The notes beneath the pieces were generated by a model, which did not search any database, was not told the origin of the DNA, and worked only from the letters and a program-made list of their open reading frames with translations. From positions 186,001-250,000 of the forward strand of contig NZ_JAUSTI010000001.1 of the NCBI RefSeq assembly GCF_030812775.1: a stretch of 64,000 nucleotides of DNA. The letters are read 5' to 3'. Made by a program: the position numbers and the translations under genes. Numbering within the stretch: the first letter of the stretch is position 1; each line of letters begins with the position of its first letter. The stretch comes from Paenibacillus tundrae. GTDB taxonomy: Bacteria > Bacillota > Bacilli > Paenibacillales > Paenibacillaceae. Shown here in pieces: positions 1-8,700 of this stretch.

Positions 1-71
1 TTATTAAGATCGGACTTTTTAACAAGAGCGCGAGTACACAAACAGTCGATGTATGGGGGTTTTTATATTGA
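1..71 (+). CDS. C-terminal end of an unknown prophage gene (partial)
   Basis: An open frame runs in from the left edge (first whole codon at base 3) and stops at TGA 69-71. The 22 visible residues end ...VDVWGFLY. The TGA overlaps the TTG start of the next gene (tTGA), the usual sign of translational coupling in a phage late operon. Its position upstream of the scaffold gene suggests a head-module protein, but too little is visible to name it. Confidence 0.5.
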   Translation, partial: IKIGLFNKSASTQTVDVWGFLY

Positions 72-727
72 GTATAACGCGATGGCAATACCGAAATACG
101 GCCGATTTAATTACACCCCATGCGTCGACATCAGATAATACAACGTCAGTGACGACTAATCCGAATCAGATCGAGTTCAGATATCAAAACAGCGCGGGAA
201 CCGAGTTCAAGTGGCATCGGCCGGCGGAGGTTGGCGATACACTCGTCGGCAAGACGATTTTTCCTGCGGAGATAAGCGATCAGGATGTTAGTAAGATGTC
301 GCAACTGAAAATTTACCTCAAATACTCACCTATTAGCGCGTACAAGGACGGCGTGACGCACGTAATTTGTGACCTTAAATCTAGCCGCGATATTAGCGGA
401 CTTGAATTGATTAGCGGCTTCTTAATCCAAGCGGATGATAAGCCCGCAGGCGGCGCGTTGTACGGCAACAATCAAGGTCTGCAATGGGACGTATATCGCG
501 AGCCTATAAACTTAACAACGGGAGTACAGACATTTGTACGCGCCTTACCACCGGAACATATCAAGAAACAGTCAGACGCGCAGAGATTTCAGCCGAGACA
601 CCACGCATTTTACTACTGGCGTATGGAAGGCGTTAATACTTTCCGCCCAGGTGATGAAATTGAGTTCTCATTCCGCTTTATATCTCAGCCATTTATTGAA
701 GCTCCGATAGGCGTACGCAGCAGTTAA
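68..727 (+). CDS. Hypothetical prophage head-region protein
   Basis: A 219-residue protein of unknown function. I chose TTG 68 as the start because GGGGG at 55-59 sits 8 bases before it and because it overlaps the previous stop. An ATG at 53 in the same frame has no upstream ribosome site. The protein has no signal peptide, membrane segment or evident motif; it looks beta-rich and soluble, with a C-terminal stretch HHAFYYWRMEG followed by FRPGDEIEFSFRF. It lies just before the scaffold and capsid genes, so a minor virion role is a reasonable guess from context only. No homology could be recognised. Confidence 0.6.
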   Translation: MSITRWQYRNTADLITPHASTSDNTTSVTTNPNQIEFRYQNSAGTEFKWHRPAEVGDTLVGKTIFPAEISDQDVSKMSQLKIYLKYSPISAYKDGVTHVICDLKSSRDISGLELISGFLIQADDKPAGGALYGNNQGLQWDVYREPINLTTGVQTFVRALPPEHIKKQSDAQRFQPRHHAFYYWRMEGVNTFRPGDEIEFSFRFISQPFIEAPIGVRSS

Positions 728-801
728 CGTAACACGACCTACGATACGTCGCTAAACTGACGGATACGATAGCCGACGGGCTTTAAACGGGAGGAAACGA
801 T

Positions 802-1491
802 ATGACAAACGTTAAGTATCCGATGAATTTGCAGCTTTTCGCAGAAGACGATCCTAATCCGGAAATTACTCCGCAAGAACCGCAGGCTGATCCGCAGCCA
901 TCGAAGACATTTACGCAGGAGGACGTTGACCGCATGATCGCGGATCGACTCGGAAGAGAGCGCAAGAAACACGGAGACTATGACGATATTAAAGCCGAGC
1001 TCGCTAAGCTAAAGAGTGCGGAAGAGGAACGCCAGAAAGCGGAAATGACCGCAACAGAGAGAGCTGAGGCTGAACGAACTAAAGCGTTAGAACGCGCAGA
1101 GGCCGCAGAGAAGTCAAGGGAAGACGCATTGACAGCCGCTAACCAACGCCTTATTAAAGCGGAGTTCCGGGATGTAGCCCGCGAGCTTAAACTGCGACCA
1201 GACGCCCTTAAATCCGCGCTTAAACTCGTTGACCTATCCGCGGTAGAAGTCGACGACGAAGGCAACGTTAAAGGGCTTGAAGACGCAGTTAAGGCGCTGA
1301 TTGAAGATAATCCGTACATGATCGAACAAGCACCGGTGGAGCCGAGAACAATCGGAGCGCCGTCCGGAGGCGAAGCGAAGCCGGCCAAAACGAAGGAACA
1401 GATTCTTGCAGAAGCCAAGGCGAAGGCCAGCGAGAACCCGACGCCAGAAGCCATCGCTAAGTATACTCAACTGAAAAGAGAATTGAGCTAA
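802..1491 (+). CDS. Phage capsid scaffolding protein (DUF4355/GP20-like)
   Basis: A 229-residue, highly charged, mostly helical protein directly before the major capsid gene, the classic scaffold position. The N-terminus holds the short MNLQLFAED motif common at the start of siphoviral scaffold proteins. Residues about 55-115 are a coiled coil rich in Glu, Lys and Ala (AEEERQKAEMTATERAEAER). The C-terminal tail is basic and would contact the capsid protein. Scaffold proteins line the inside of the procapsid during assembly and leave before DNA packaging. The start ATG 802 has GGGAGG eleven bases upstream. A hairpin terminator follows immediately. Assignment rests on composition, motif and position. 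Confidence 0.85.
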   Translation: MTNVKYPMNLQLFAEDDPNPEITPQEPQADPQPSKTFTQEDVDRMIADRLGRERKKHGDYDDIKAELAKLKSAEEERQKAEMTATERAEAERTKALERAEAAEKSREDALTAANQRLIKAEFRDVARELKLRPDALKSALKLVDLSAVEVDDEGNVKGLEDAVKALIEDNPYMIEQAPVEPRTIGAPSGGEAKPAKTKEQILAEAKAKASENPTPEAIAKYTQLKRELS

Positions 1492-1492
1492 A

Positions 1493-1519
1493 GGCTGTCC
1501 TAAATTGGGCGGCCTTTTT
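1493..1519 (+). terminator. Rho-independent terminator or mRNA hairpin between scaffold and capsid genes
   Basis: GGCTGTCC (1493-1500) pairs with GGGCGGCC (1507-1514) across a 6-base loop, with two G-U pairs, followed by TTTTT. Near-copies occur at 4455 and 16768. Confidence 0.7.
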
Positions 1520-1556
1520 GTTTACCCAAAACCCTTATAAACGGAGGAAATAAACA

Positions 1557-2648
1557 ATGACTAAGATTTTTAACGTAGACCTGATCGGTAAACCGGAATC
1601 CGTAACAGAAGAGATTTTACTTCTTAATCCTCACCAAACGCCAATGCTTGCAATGCTAGGGTTTGCGGGTGCAGTTAACCAGGTTGAGCACAACTGGTAT
1701 GAAGACGCGATGTTCGCAACCGAATCCACAATTACTGCGGACGTTACGAATAGCGCTACTGCAGTCGTAGTTGCTTCCGTAGAGCCGTTCCGCGTTAACG
1801 ACGTAATCAAACTCGGCGACGAGCTGCTGAAAGTTACCGCAATTAATGACGGAACTAAGACGTTGACCGTAACGCGGGGATACGCTGGCACTACCGCAGC
1901 GGCCGGAGTAACTGGCGCGGTTGTTGAGTTCCAGTTCACGGAATCCGTAGAAGGTCGTGATGCGATTGACGCGCGATTCAAACGTAGAGAGCGTAAGTCT
2001 AACCTGACGCAAATCTTTACGGACACTGTAGAGATCACTGGTACAGCCGCGGCAGTAGCTAACTACGGCATCTCCGATATGTATACGTACGAGCAATCGA
2101 AGAAACAGCTTGAGCTCGCGTTGCAATTGGAGAAAGCGCTGATCAACGGTATCAAGTACGAGAACGGAAACGTCCGTCAAATGGCCGGTCTGCGTAGCTT
2201 GATCAATACCAACGTTAAGGATGCAGCAGGTGCGGCGCTGAGCCTCGACATGGTCAACGATAGTCTGCAAGCGATCTACACGAAAGGGGGATTCGCGACA
2301 GGCGGTATGTACGAAATCGTCGTTCCTGCGAAACAAAAACGCGTAGTTTCCTCGTTTGGAGACGACAAGATCCGCATCGACCAAGCGGACAGACGTCGCG
2401 GTACGGTTGTATCACAATTGACAACTGACTTCGGTGAGTTCCCGGTATCCATCAACGATAACCTTGCGGCTAACGAAGTGTTCATCGTGGATAAAAACCG
2501 CGCGAGCATCCGTAACCTTACCGGACGCGACTTCCAACACGAGTATCTCGGCAAAAAAGGCGACTACTACCAAGGCATGATCGTCGGCGAGTACACGTTT
2601 GAGCTGCATCAAGAACAAGCGCACGCACGCATCAAAGGTTTGGCGTAA
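1557..2648 (+). CDS. Major capsid protein, SU10/DUF5309 type
   Basis: A 363-residue protein that builds the icosahedral shell with an HK97-type fold. Recognition rests on the N-terminal part (FNVDLIGKPESVTEEILLLNPHQTPML), on a helix rich in YEQSKKQLELALQLEKALI around residues 180-200, and on the late beta segments around YYQGMIVGEYTFELHQEQAHARI, all typical of the SU10 major head protein family. A small inserted beta domain seems to lie at residues 60-120 (EPFRVNDVIKLGDELLKVTAI). The start ATG 1557 has GGAGG nine bases upstream. The gene follows the scaffold and precedes head-tail connectors, as expected. No maturation protease is visible in this window. Confidence 0.88.
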   Translation: MTKIFNVDLIGKPESVTEEILLLNPHQTPMLAMLGFAGAVNQVEHNWYEDAMFATESTITADVTNSATAVVVASVEPFRVNDVIKLGDELLKVTAINDGTKTLTVTRGYAGTTAAAGVTGAVVEFQFTESVEGRDAIDARFKRRERKSNLTQIFTDTVEITGTAAAVANYGISDMYTYEQSKKQLELALQLEKALINGIKYENGNVRQMAGLRSLINTNVKDAAGAALSLDMVNDSLQAIYTKGGFATGGMYEIVVPAKQKRVVSSFGDDKIRIDQADRRRGTVVSQLTTDFGEFPVSINDNLAANEVFIVDKNRASIRNLTGRDFQHEYLGKKGDYYQGMIVGEYTFELHQEQAHARIKGLA

Positions 2649-2664
2649 GCCGACCGCAAATAAC

Positions 2665-2688
2665 CGGGAGTCTTTTCGGAGGCTCCCG
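2665..2688 (+). terminator. Intergenic hairpin after the capsid gene
   Basis: CGGGAGTC (2665-2672) pairs with GGCTCCCG (2681-2688) around an 8-base loop. No strong T run follows, so it may stabilise or pause the transcript rather than end it. Confidence 0.45.
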
Positions 2689-2708
2689 TTAAATACGGAG
2701 GTTTTACG

Positions 2709-2951
2709 ATGGCAAAGTACAAGTCGCGCTATCTTGAACTCTCGTTTTACGTTGACGGCGTAGAGCGCAAGTTTTCAGGCGGCGTATACGAAGCAAAGAC
2801 TGCGAATGAGGTAGCGGTGCTTAACCGTTTATCTGACGCGGAACCAGATTCGGAGGAACCTGCGCAAGTGGACGGGGAACAGGCGGAAGATAAACCCGCT
2901 AAAGCTCCGTCTAAACCGCGCAAAGCTAACGCTACGTCCTCCGCAAAATAA
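2709..2951 (+). CDS. Small head-region protein of unknown function
   Basis: An 80-residue protein. The first 40 residues look like one small beta domain (YLELSFYVDGVERKFSGGVYEA); the rest is a disordered, charged tail, first acidic (AEPDSEEPAQVDGEQAED) and then Lys/Pro/Ala-rich and basic. The start ATG follows GGAGG. It sits between the capsid and the first connector gene, where many siphoviruses keep a small head-decoration or head-completion gene. That context is the only clue to its role. Confidence 0.65.
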   Translation: MAKYKSRYLELSFYVDGVERKFSGGVYEAKTANEVAVLNRLSDAEPDSEEPAQVDGEQAEDKPAKAPSKPRKANATSSAK

Positions 2952-2966
2952 ACGGAGGTGTAACGG

Positions 2967-3353
2967 ATGGCAATTACGGTAGCTGACGCAAATACGTACA
3001 TCAACGCGAATTGTATTGATATCGAGGACTGGGCGGAAGCAGAAGACGCGAAAAAACAACGAATTGTTACGCGCGCATCATTCGTGCTGACGAACAAGTA
3101 CCCGAAGTATACGATACCTGACGCGGCGGTCTACGAGTTTGCTAACGCATTGGCAACGGCGTTTAACGATACGAACCGCTTACAGCAACACGGAATCGCG
3201 TCATTCGGCGTGACCGGCGTCGCTAACTTTACGTTTAAGGACTGGGCAAAGAACGGAGAGGAAGCGTGGATTCCGGACTCTGCGCTCGATCTTATTGGCG
3301 CGGAAAATGGCGTTAAGATTGGACGCAAGACCTCGAAGTGGGTGACGTTATAA
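2967..3353 (+). CDS. Head-tail connector (gp6/DnaT-like adaptor family)
   Basis: A 128-residue protein opening with MAITVADANTYINANC, the signature start of the phage adaptor family often labelled DnaT-like. It is mostly helical. Such proteins form the first ring under the portal, linking the head to the tail. It is the first of four tightly packed connector genes; its stop TAA overlaps the next ATG (TAATG). The start ATG 2967 has GGAGG nine bases upstream. The ssDNA-binding label attached to this family is historical and is not implied here. Confidence 0.75.
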   Translation: MAITVADANTYINANCIDIEDWAEAEDAKKQRIVTRASFVLTNKYPKYTIPDAAVYEFANALATAFNDTNRLQQHGIASFGVTGVANFTFKDWAKNGEEAWIPDSALDLIGAENGVKIGRKTSKWVTL

Positions 3354-3673
3354 TGGCGATCATCCCTTTACGTCAGACCGTCGTCATCTCGCCTTTTCTC
3401 GGCAATGATCCGGATTACAACGAGCCTATCTACGGAGACGATTACGAAGCTAAATGCCGCTTTTCTGAGGGCGTTAAACTCGTACGTAACGGACGCGGAG
3501 AGGAAGTCGCAAGTGTGGGCACGTTTCTATTCGACAAGTTGCCGCGTATTGACATCTCGGACAAATTAACGTACACAGACGAAAATAATCGGACGATAAC
3601 GTACACACCCATTTCGTATAGCGTAAAACGGTGGTTCGGCGGTAAGCCTGCATTAACGGAGGTGTTCGTGTAA
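3353..3673 (+). CDS. Head-tail joining/closure protein
   Basis: A 106-residue beta-rich protein in the second connector position. I chose ATG 3353, which overlaps the previous stop; a GTG at 3338 in the same frame would reach into the previous gene. The sequence pattern (MAIIPLRQTVVISPF ... DISDKLTY ... YSVKRWFGGKP) fits the head-completion or stopper group (SPP1 gp16-like) that seals the portal channel and docks the tail. Its own stop overlaps the next start. Family assignment is by layout and fold pattern, not by a decisive motif. Confidence 0.7.
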   Translation: MAIIPLRQTVVISPFLGNDPDYNEPIYGDDYEAKCRFSEGVKLVRNGRGEEVASVGTFLFDKLPRIDISDKLTYTDENNRTITYTPISYSVKRWFGGKPALTEVFV

Positions 3674-4074
3674 TGGCGTTCGAGTTCGATACAAAAACGT
3701 TGTTTGCCGGTTTAGGCGCGTCAACGGTGAGCGCAACTAACGCGGCGGTCGAAGGGATGCACGATGCAACGGACGATTTGCTTTTCCGATCACGCGAAGA
3801 GGCTCCGCTCGACAAAGGTACGTTGCGTGAAACTTCCGGCAAGAACGTAGAGGTAACGCCGACGAAGATTACCGGCGAAGTTTACTTTTCCGCAACTGAA
3901 ACGGGCAAAGCGGGCGACCGCGTCAACTACGCGTTAATCGTCCATGAAATGGCCGCGTTTAAGAATCCGACGACGCCCGGTACAAAGCCGAAGTATCTCG
4001 AAGATCCTCTCACGCAGCACGCCAACGAGTACAAACGGCTGATTGCGGACGCTATCCGGAAGGGGCTGACGTAG
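3673..4074 (+). CDS. HK97 gp10-like tail-completion protein
   Basis: A 133-residue protein. Family-typical features are the segment REEAPLDKGTLRETSG (arginine/proline-rich, near residues 40-55), a later YALIVHEM motif, and a C-terminal TKPKYLEDPLTQHANEYKRLI helix. The YxxxVHE stretch is a hallmark of the HK97-gp10 family, which acts at the head-tail junction. GGAGG ends about ten bases before the ATG, which overlaps the previous TAA. It is third of the connector set and is followed after one base by the tail terminator gene. Confidence 0.82.
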   Translation: MAFEFDTKTLFAGLGASTVSATNAAVEGMHDATDDLLFRSREEAPLDKGTLRETSGKNVEVTPTKITGEVYFSATETGKAGDRVNYALIVHEMAAFKNPTTPGTKPKYLEDPLTQHANEYKRLIADAIRKGLT

Positions 4075-4075
4075 T

Positions 4076-4453
4076 ATGGCCGCTTTTGTTACGGTGCCTG
4101 AAATTACCGCTTATCTGCGCGTGGCTGTCCCGTACAATTACGTCGCCAACGAGTTCGCCGCTAACAATCCGGACGATTGCGCTTATGTGCGGTTAGGAGC
4201 CGGATATGCGCCGAGTGAGTGGACGAGTAAACGGAGACCGGCGGTGCAGGTGTTAGTCCGCGCCAAGTCCGCAAGTAAAGCGGATGAGATTGCGCGTGCT
4301 GTGTACGTAGACCTGGCAGGCAAGACCGAATTTAACTTCGGTACGACTCGCGTAATCAAGTGCATTGCGAATCAGTCGGCGCCTATTTATCTCGGCAAAG
4401 ACGCGAATGAACGCACCATGTACTCACTCAATTTCACATTGACAACGATTTAA
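4076..4453 (+). CDS. Tail terminator / minor capsid protein
   Basis: A 125-residue protein between the gp10-like gene and the tail tube, the standard place for the tail terminator that caps the tube and stops its growth. It shows the alternating alpha/beta pattern of that group, including a central RRPAVQVLVRAKSASKADEIA segment and a C-terminal strand MYSLNFTLTTI. The start ATG 4076 lies just after the previous stop with a weak ribosome site in that gene's end. A terminator hairpin follows the stop at once, closing the connector group. Confidence 0.7.
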   Translation: MAAFVTVPEITAYLRVAVPYNYVANEFAANNPDDCAYVRLGAGYAPSEWTSKRRPAVQVLVRAKSASKADEIARAVYVDLAGKTEFNFGTTRVIKCIANQSAPIYLGKDANERTMYSLNFTLTTI

Positions 4454-4454
4454 G

Positions 4455-4480
4455 GGCTGTCCATTACGGGCGGCCTTTTT
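4455..4480 (+). terminator. Rho-independent terminator before the tail tube gene
   Basis: GGCTGTCC (4455-4462) pairs with GGGCGGCC (4468-4475) over the 5-base loop ATTAC, then TTTTT. The stem is identical to that at 1493. Confidence 0.75.
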
Positions 4481-4511
4481 GCGTTGTCCAAAAACAAGGG
4501 GGAAACAATTA

Positions 4512-5042
4512 ATGGCACAAGACTTTTCCAAAATCGAGCTCGGCCCGGCAATCGTTGAGTACGGCGAAGGCCCGGACATGATCACGTTTGAAACTACGAT
4601 CGGCGGCGTATCCTTCACGACGGAGACGTCATATCGCGACCAGCTTACGGATCAGACCGGCGAGACCGTCGTAGGCAAACGGATCACCGGCCGTAACGTC
4701 AGCGTAACTATTCCGTTCGCGGAGTACGAGTTGTCCGTTATTCCGAAGATCATGACGGGCGCGAGCGTAGTGACCTCCGGCTCTGACTCGAAAATTGAGA
4801 TCAAAACAGGCGTCGGCCTTAACCTGATCGATACCGCGAAGAAAGCCGTTATTAAGCCGCTGGCTAAACGTAATGATCCGAATTTCTGGATTACGATGCC
4901 TAAAGCGTACTCTGAGACGGATCTGTCCTACGCGTACGACAACGATAACGAGCGGATCACGAACGTTACGCTGCGTTCGACTCCGGACGATGACGGTGTG
5001 GTTGCGGTGCTGGGCGACGAGACGATCACGGCTACACCTTAA
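4512..5042 (+). CDS. Major tail (tube) protein
   Basis: A 176-residue beta-rich protein that would stack in rings to make the non-contractile tail tube. It is placed between the tail terminator and the assembly chaperones, exactly where siphovirus tube genes lie. The N-terminal part (IELGPAIVEYGEGPDMITFETTIGG) and the repeated beta strands around RNVSVTIPFAEYELSVIPKIM fit this class. The start ATG 4512 has GGGGG upstream; an earlier in-frame start at 4479 lies inside the terminator T run and is rejected. Residues FWITMPKAYSETDLSYAY lead to the C-terminal domain. Confidence 0.8.
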   Translation: MAQDFSKIELGPAIVEYGEGPDMITFETTIGGVSFTTETSYRDQLTDQTGETVVGKRITGRNVSVTIPFAEYELSVIPKIMTGASVVTSGSDSKIEIKTGVGLNLIDTAKKAVIKPLAKRNDPNFWITMPKAYSETDLSYAYDNDNERITNVTLRSTPDDDGVVAVLGDETITATP

Positions 5043-5057
5043 TAGCGCGACAAATAC

Positions 5058-5083
5058 GGGCGGCTCTTCGGAGTCGTCCTTTT
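5058..5083 (+). terminator. TTCG-loop hairpin between tail tube and chaperone genes
   Basis: GGGCGGCTC (5058-5066) pairs with GAGTCGTCC (5071-5079) over a TTCG tetraloop, followed by TTTTAATTT. A stable, partial terminator that could lower chaperone expression relative to the tube protein. Confidence 0.65.
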
Positions 5084-5103
5084 AATTTACGGAGGCGATG
5101 ATA

Positions 5104-5493
5104 TTGCGATTAATCGGCGCAAGAAGCAAGTACAAGATCGGCGGCAAGACGGTAACGCCGCGCAAGATAACGATTGCTCAATGGCGCGAGCTATTCGATT
5201 CCATTCACGCAGTACCGCAACTCATCGTGAGCGTAATGACGGCAGCTCCCGAAGACAGAGCGCCATATTTCGTTGCTGCTGTCCGGGACTCATTCGAGGA
5301 TATCGTACGCGTGACGGCCGTGTTAACGGGCATTGACGAAGAGTACATCGAGCAGAACGCGAGCCTTGACGAGTTGGTTGCGTTCTACTCTGCGGTCGCG
5401 AAGGTGAATAACTTCGGTGACTTGTTAAAAAACGGGCGGGGCGTCCTGGCTCTAGCGGGTCTGGGCGCGAATCAAACGCAGCAAGAAACGTAA
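5104..5493 (+). CDS. Tail assembly chaperone, G-type product
   Basis: A 129-residue product, helical in its second half. TTG 5104 is the likely start: GGAGG 5091-5095 is 8 bases away, whereas ATG 5098 is only 2 bases from it. Domains: a short N-terminal beta hairpin (LIGARSKYKIGGKTVTPRKI), then helices including EDIVRVTAVLTGIDEEYIEQ. In siphoviruses the G product and its frameshifted GT form coat the tape measure and recruit tail tube subunits. The gene stands between the tube and the tape measure, and it carries a canonical slippery heptamer near its end, so the call is well supported. Confidence 0.85.
   Translation: MRLIGARSKYKIGGKTVTPRKITIAQWRELFDSIHAVPQLIVSVMTAAPEDRAPYFVAAVRDSFEDIVRVTAVLTGIDEEYIEQNASLDELVAFYSAVAKVNNFGDLLKNGRGVLALAGLGANQTQQET
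5427..5433 (+). other. Programmed -1 frameshift site, A AAA AAC
   Basis: In the chaperone frame the codons are TTA AAA AAC, giving the canonical slippery heptamer A AAA AAC. A GC-rich stretch (GGGCGGGGCGTCC) follows directly and could fold or pause the ribosome. After a -1 slip translation continues from 5433 with no stop until 5777. Confidence 0.85.
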
Positions 5494-5777
5494 CAATTGA
5501 CGAGTTTTTCATAGAGTGCGCGGTTCGTCTCGGCAAATCACAGATCGAGTTCGAAACGGGCTATTTCGTCATGGACATTTTTACCGCGCTAGAAGCTAAA
5601 CGCAAGGTAGACGCGGAGGATTGGCTTACGTCATTGTCCGTCCAGCACTCAACCGGCGACGACATGAAAAAGCTCGTAGGCAGCTTACGCGATCGAGCGG
5701 GGATGAATACGGCGGCCAAAGCGGAGTTTGACGAATCGGGCTTCGAAGCCATGCGGAGACAGTTAACGGGAGGGTGA
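5433..5777 (+). CDS. Tail assembly chaperone, T-type extension made by -1 frameshift
   Basis: The -1 frame is open from 5433 to TGA 5775-5777 and adds 114 residues to the first 110 of the G product, for a fusion of about 224 residues. The extension begins with a Gly/Ser/Arg linker (RAGRPGSSGSGRE) and then a folded helical domain (IDEFFIECAVRLGKSQIEF ...). There is no convincing ribosome site for separate translation: ATG 5571 is preceded by CTATTTCGTC. The TGA overlaps the tape-measure GTG, again as expected. In phage lambda the equivalent gpGT binds the tape measure through the T domain. Confidence 0.82.
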   Translation, partial: RAGRPGSSGSGRESNAARNVTIDEFFIECAVRLGKSQIEFETGYFVMDIFTALEAKRKVDAEDWLTSLSVQHSTGDDMKKLVGSLRDRAGMNTAAKAEFDESGFEAMRRQLTGG

Positions 5778-8700
5778 TTACGATAAGTACGGTAGACGTC
5801 GGAGGTATCCGCGCGAAACTAGAACTAGACGTATCGAGGTATAGCGCGGGCATTGCGGCCGCCAAGGTTAAGACAGCGGAACTAGGCGCAGCAGGTCGTC
5901 AAGCCGCGACGGAAGTTGAACGGATCAGTGACGCCCGAACGAAGATAGCGCAACTGACTCCGGTACTCGATAACGTAAATGCGCGGATCGAGGTACAGCG
6001 CAAGAAGCTGGCGGAGTTGAAGGCGTCATATGCGACGACATTCGATAGTTCGCGGAAAAGTAAACTCGAAGGGCAGATCGTCAGTACGGAAGGCGCGTTA
6101 CTAAAGCTTACGCAAGCTTCGGACGCAACCGCGAAGAAGATATGGGCGATGGAGGACGTTATTGCGAACTCCGGTAAAGTTGCCGCAATATCATCCGCGA
6201 GTTTTAAGGAGATGGGTGAAAATCTCCGCGCAATGGGTATGAGTTCGTCAGGCGCGGCATCGATTGAACAGGCGCTTAAGCGAGCGAATCCTGACGTACT
6301 CCGCCGCGAACTAGAAACGGTGACAGCCGAGCTTAAGCGGATGGGTGCGAGCGACAAAGATATCGCGCAAGTGACGGCGGAATTGGAACGCAATACGAAA
6401 GCGGCTGGCGGAGTGCGCGGCGAGATTAAACAGCTCGGACTTGCGTATGCGGCGTTGTCGGCTGCGATGGCTGTCGTTATTACCAAATCCGTACAGACTG
6501 CCGCGGAATTTGAGCAATCGATGGCGAAAGTTAAGGCGATTTCCGGCGCAACTGGCGAAGAGTTCGAAAAGCTCCGTCAACAGTCGATCGAACTCGGTGC
6601 GACTACGGTGTTTACGTCTTCGCAAGCGGCAGAGGCCCAGGGATTCTTAGCGATGGCCGGTTTTAAGACAAACGAGATCATGGCGGCAATGCCTGGCGTA
6701 CTAAACCTCGCGGCTGCAGGACAGATGGAATTAGCGCGAACAGCGGATATCGCATCGAACATCCTTACGGGATTTCAGATGAGCGCCGACCAGACAGGTC
6801 AGGTTGTCGATGTCATGGCGAAAACGATGACGAGCTCCAATACAAATATTGAGCAGCTCGGGTACGGGATGAAGTACGTTGCACCTATCGCGGCAAACCT
6901 CGGAGTTTCCATCGAAGAAGCTTCCGCAGCCGTAGCTAAACTATCAGACGCGGGTATCCAGGGCGAAATGGCCGGTACGCAACTCCGCGCAATCCTACTC
7001 CGACTCGCAAGTCCAACGGACGACATTACGTACCTGATGGAGCAGCTCGGCGTCAAAGTAACGGATGCTGCCGGCAACTTCCTCCCGTTTGCGAACATCA
7101 TCGGTCAATTTGCGCGAGGGTTCGATAACTTATCGGAAGCCCAGCGCGCACAAGCCGCAAGTATCGTCGCAGGACAGGAAGCGGCATCCGGATTCCTAAC
7201 GCTGATCAACGCAGGCGAAGGCGAACTAAACGCGTTTACAGAGTCGCTTAATAACGCGGGAGGCACCGCAGCCAACATCGCAGAAACGCAAATGGATACG
7301 TTAAACGGCGCAATTCTCGAAATGCAATCCGCGCTAGAAGCCGTCGGTATCACGGTCGGCGATAAGTTTGCGCCAGTTATTCGCGGTGCTGCGGAAAGTA
7401 TCTCCGCTTTGTTGCTCGGATTTAACGGAATGGACCCGGTTATGCAAAACGCTATTATCGCGTTTGCTACAGCGTCAACAGGTGCGTTAGCTCTTTCAGT
7501 TGCGATCGGTGCCGTATCACTTGCGCTTAAAGGATTGACCGTCAGCAATCCGATTCTACTCGCGATTTCCGTAGCTATCGGACTTGTAGTCGCGGGAGTT
7601 TCCGCGTTGGTATCAAGTAGCGGAGAAGCGGCGGACGCAGTGCGTAAGCATGACGAAGCGCAGCAATCACTCAACAATACGTTGTCCCAGTCACCACTTG
7701 ACCGTTCCGTTGCGGAGTTGGAGGCGTTACAGACTCAGACCGCGGAACTCAATACGGTACTGGAAGAGCGCGCGCAATTGCAGGAACGGCTTAACGAGAT
7801 CGAGATGTTACAGAGCGATGGACTCGGGACGCCTGCGCTTCTTACCGAGATGTTGGAGATTAACGATCAACTCGCGGAAATGGACGATAAATTGCGGACG
7901 ATGGGCTACGACGGCCTAGACGATGCGACGCGTAAGTTAGAGATGATGAATGACGCGGTTAACGAATCCACACCGGCACTATTGCGGATGAAGGAAGCGG
8001 AGATCGCAGACCTCGCGGCTAAGTACCGTAAGGTCGAGGCGATGGAGGCGTTGCTCGCGCGTTACAACGAGCTTTCGTCAGCGCAGCAGTTGGACGACGC
8101 ACAGAAACAGGAACTCTACAACACGACGGAGCAACTCCGAAAGCAGTACCCTGATCTCAACCGATCTATGGATGAATCCGGACGAATCCGCATCCAGAAC
8201 GTCGACATCATCGGTGATCATATCGCGGCTGAACGTTCGTTTATCGATCAGTCCGCGGCTGCGGCTAACGCGTATATCAGCAACTTAGAGGCGATGGCAA
8301 AAGCGAACCTGACGTCAGTTAACGCGCAGATTAGTAACCTCGAAAGCCTGGCGAAAGCTATGAGCGCTGTTGCCGGCATCCCTTCCGCACCCTTCGCTAA
8401 AACGAGCGTTACGGCTGTCGGAGGAATTAGCGTTAATAAATCGTTTGAGAACTTCGCGAGTGGGGGCGTAGATGAGCAGTTAAACGCCGCTTACGAAAAA
8501 CAGACCAAGGCACAACAAGCCGCGCTGGAGATTGCGCGTGCTAAAGACTCATTGACGAGCGGCGCGGCATTCGCTCCGGCTACGGGCGGATCAGGTATCA
8601 GCCTTAAGGAAGACAAAACGAAAACGAAATCCGCAGGCAAAAAAGCCGCCGGCAAGACGCCGAAGAAAGAGAAGTCCGCAGCCGAAGTCGCAAAAGACCT

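Noticed and set aside
1656..2384. Long leftward frame opposite the capsid gene
   Set aside because: It is the complement of a gene with strong codon bias; no ribosome site and low-complexity protein.
5571..5777. Independent small gene between the chaperone and the tape measure
   Set aside because: No ribosome site at ATG 5571; the frame is open upstream to the slippery site and is better explained as the frameshift extension.
5899..6486. Leftward Ser/Ala-rich frame opposite the tape-measure gene
   Set aside because: Shadow of the forward coding frame; composition typical of antisense frames.
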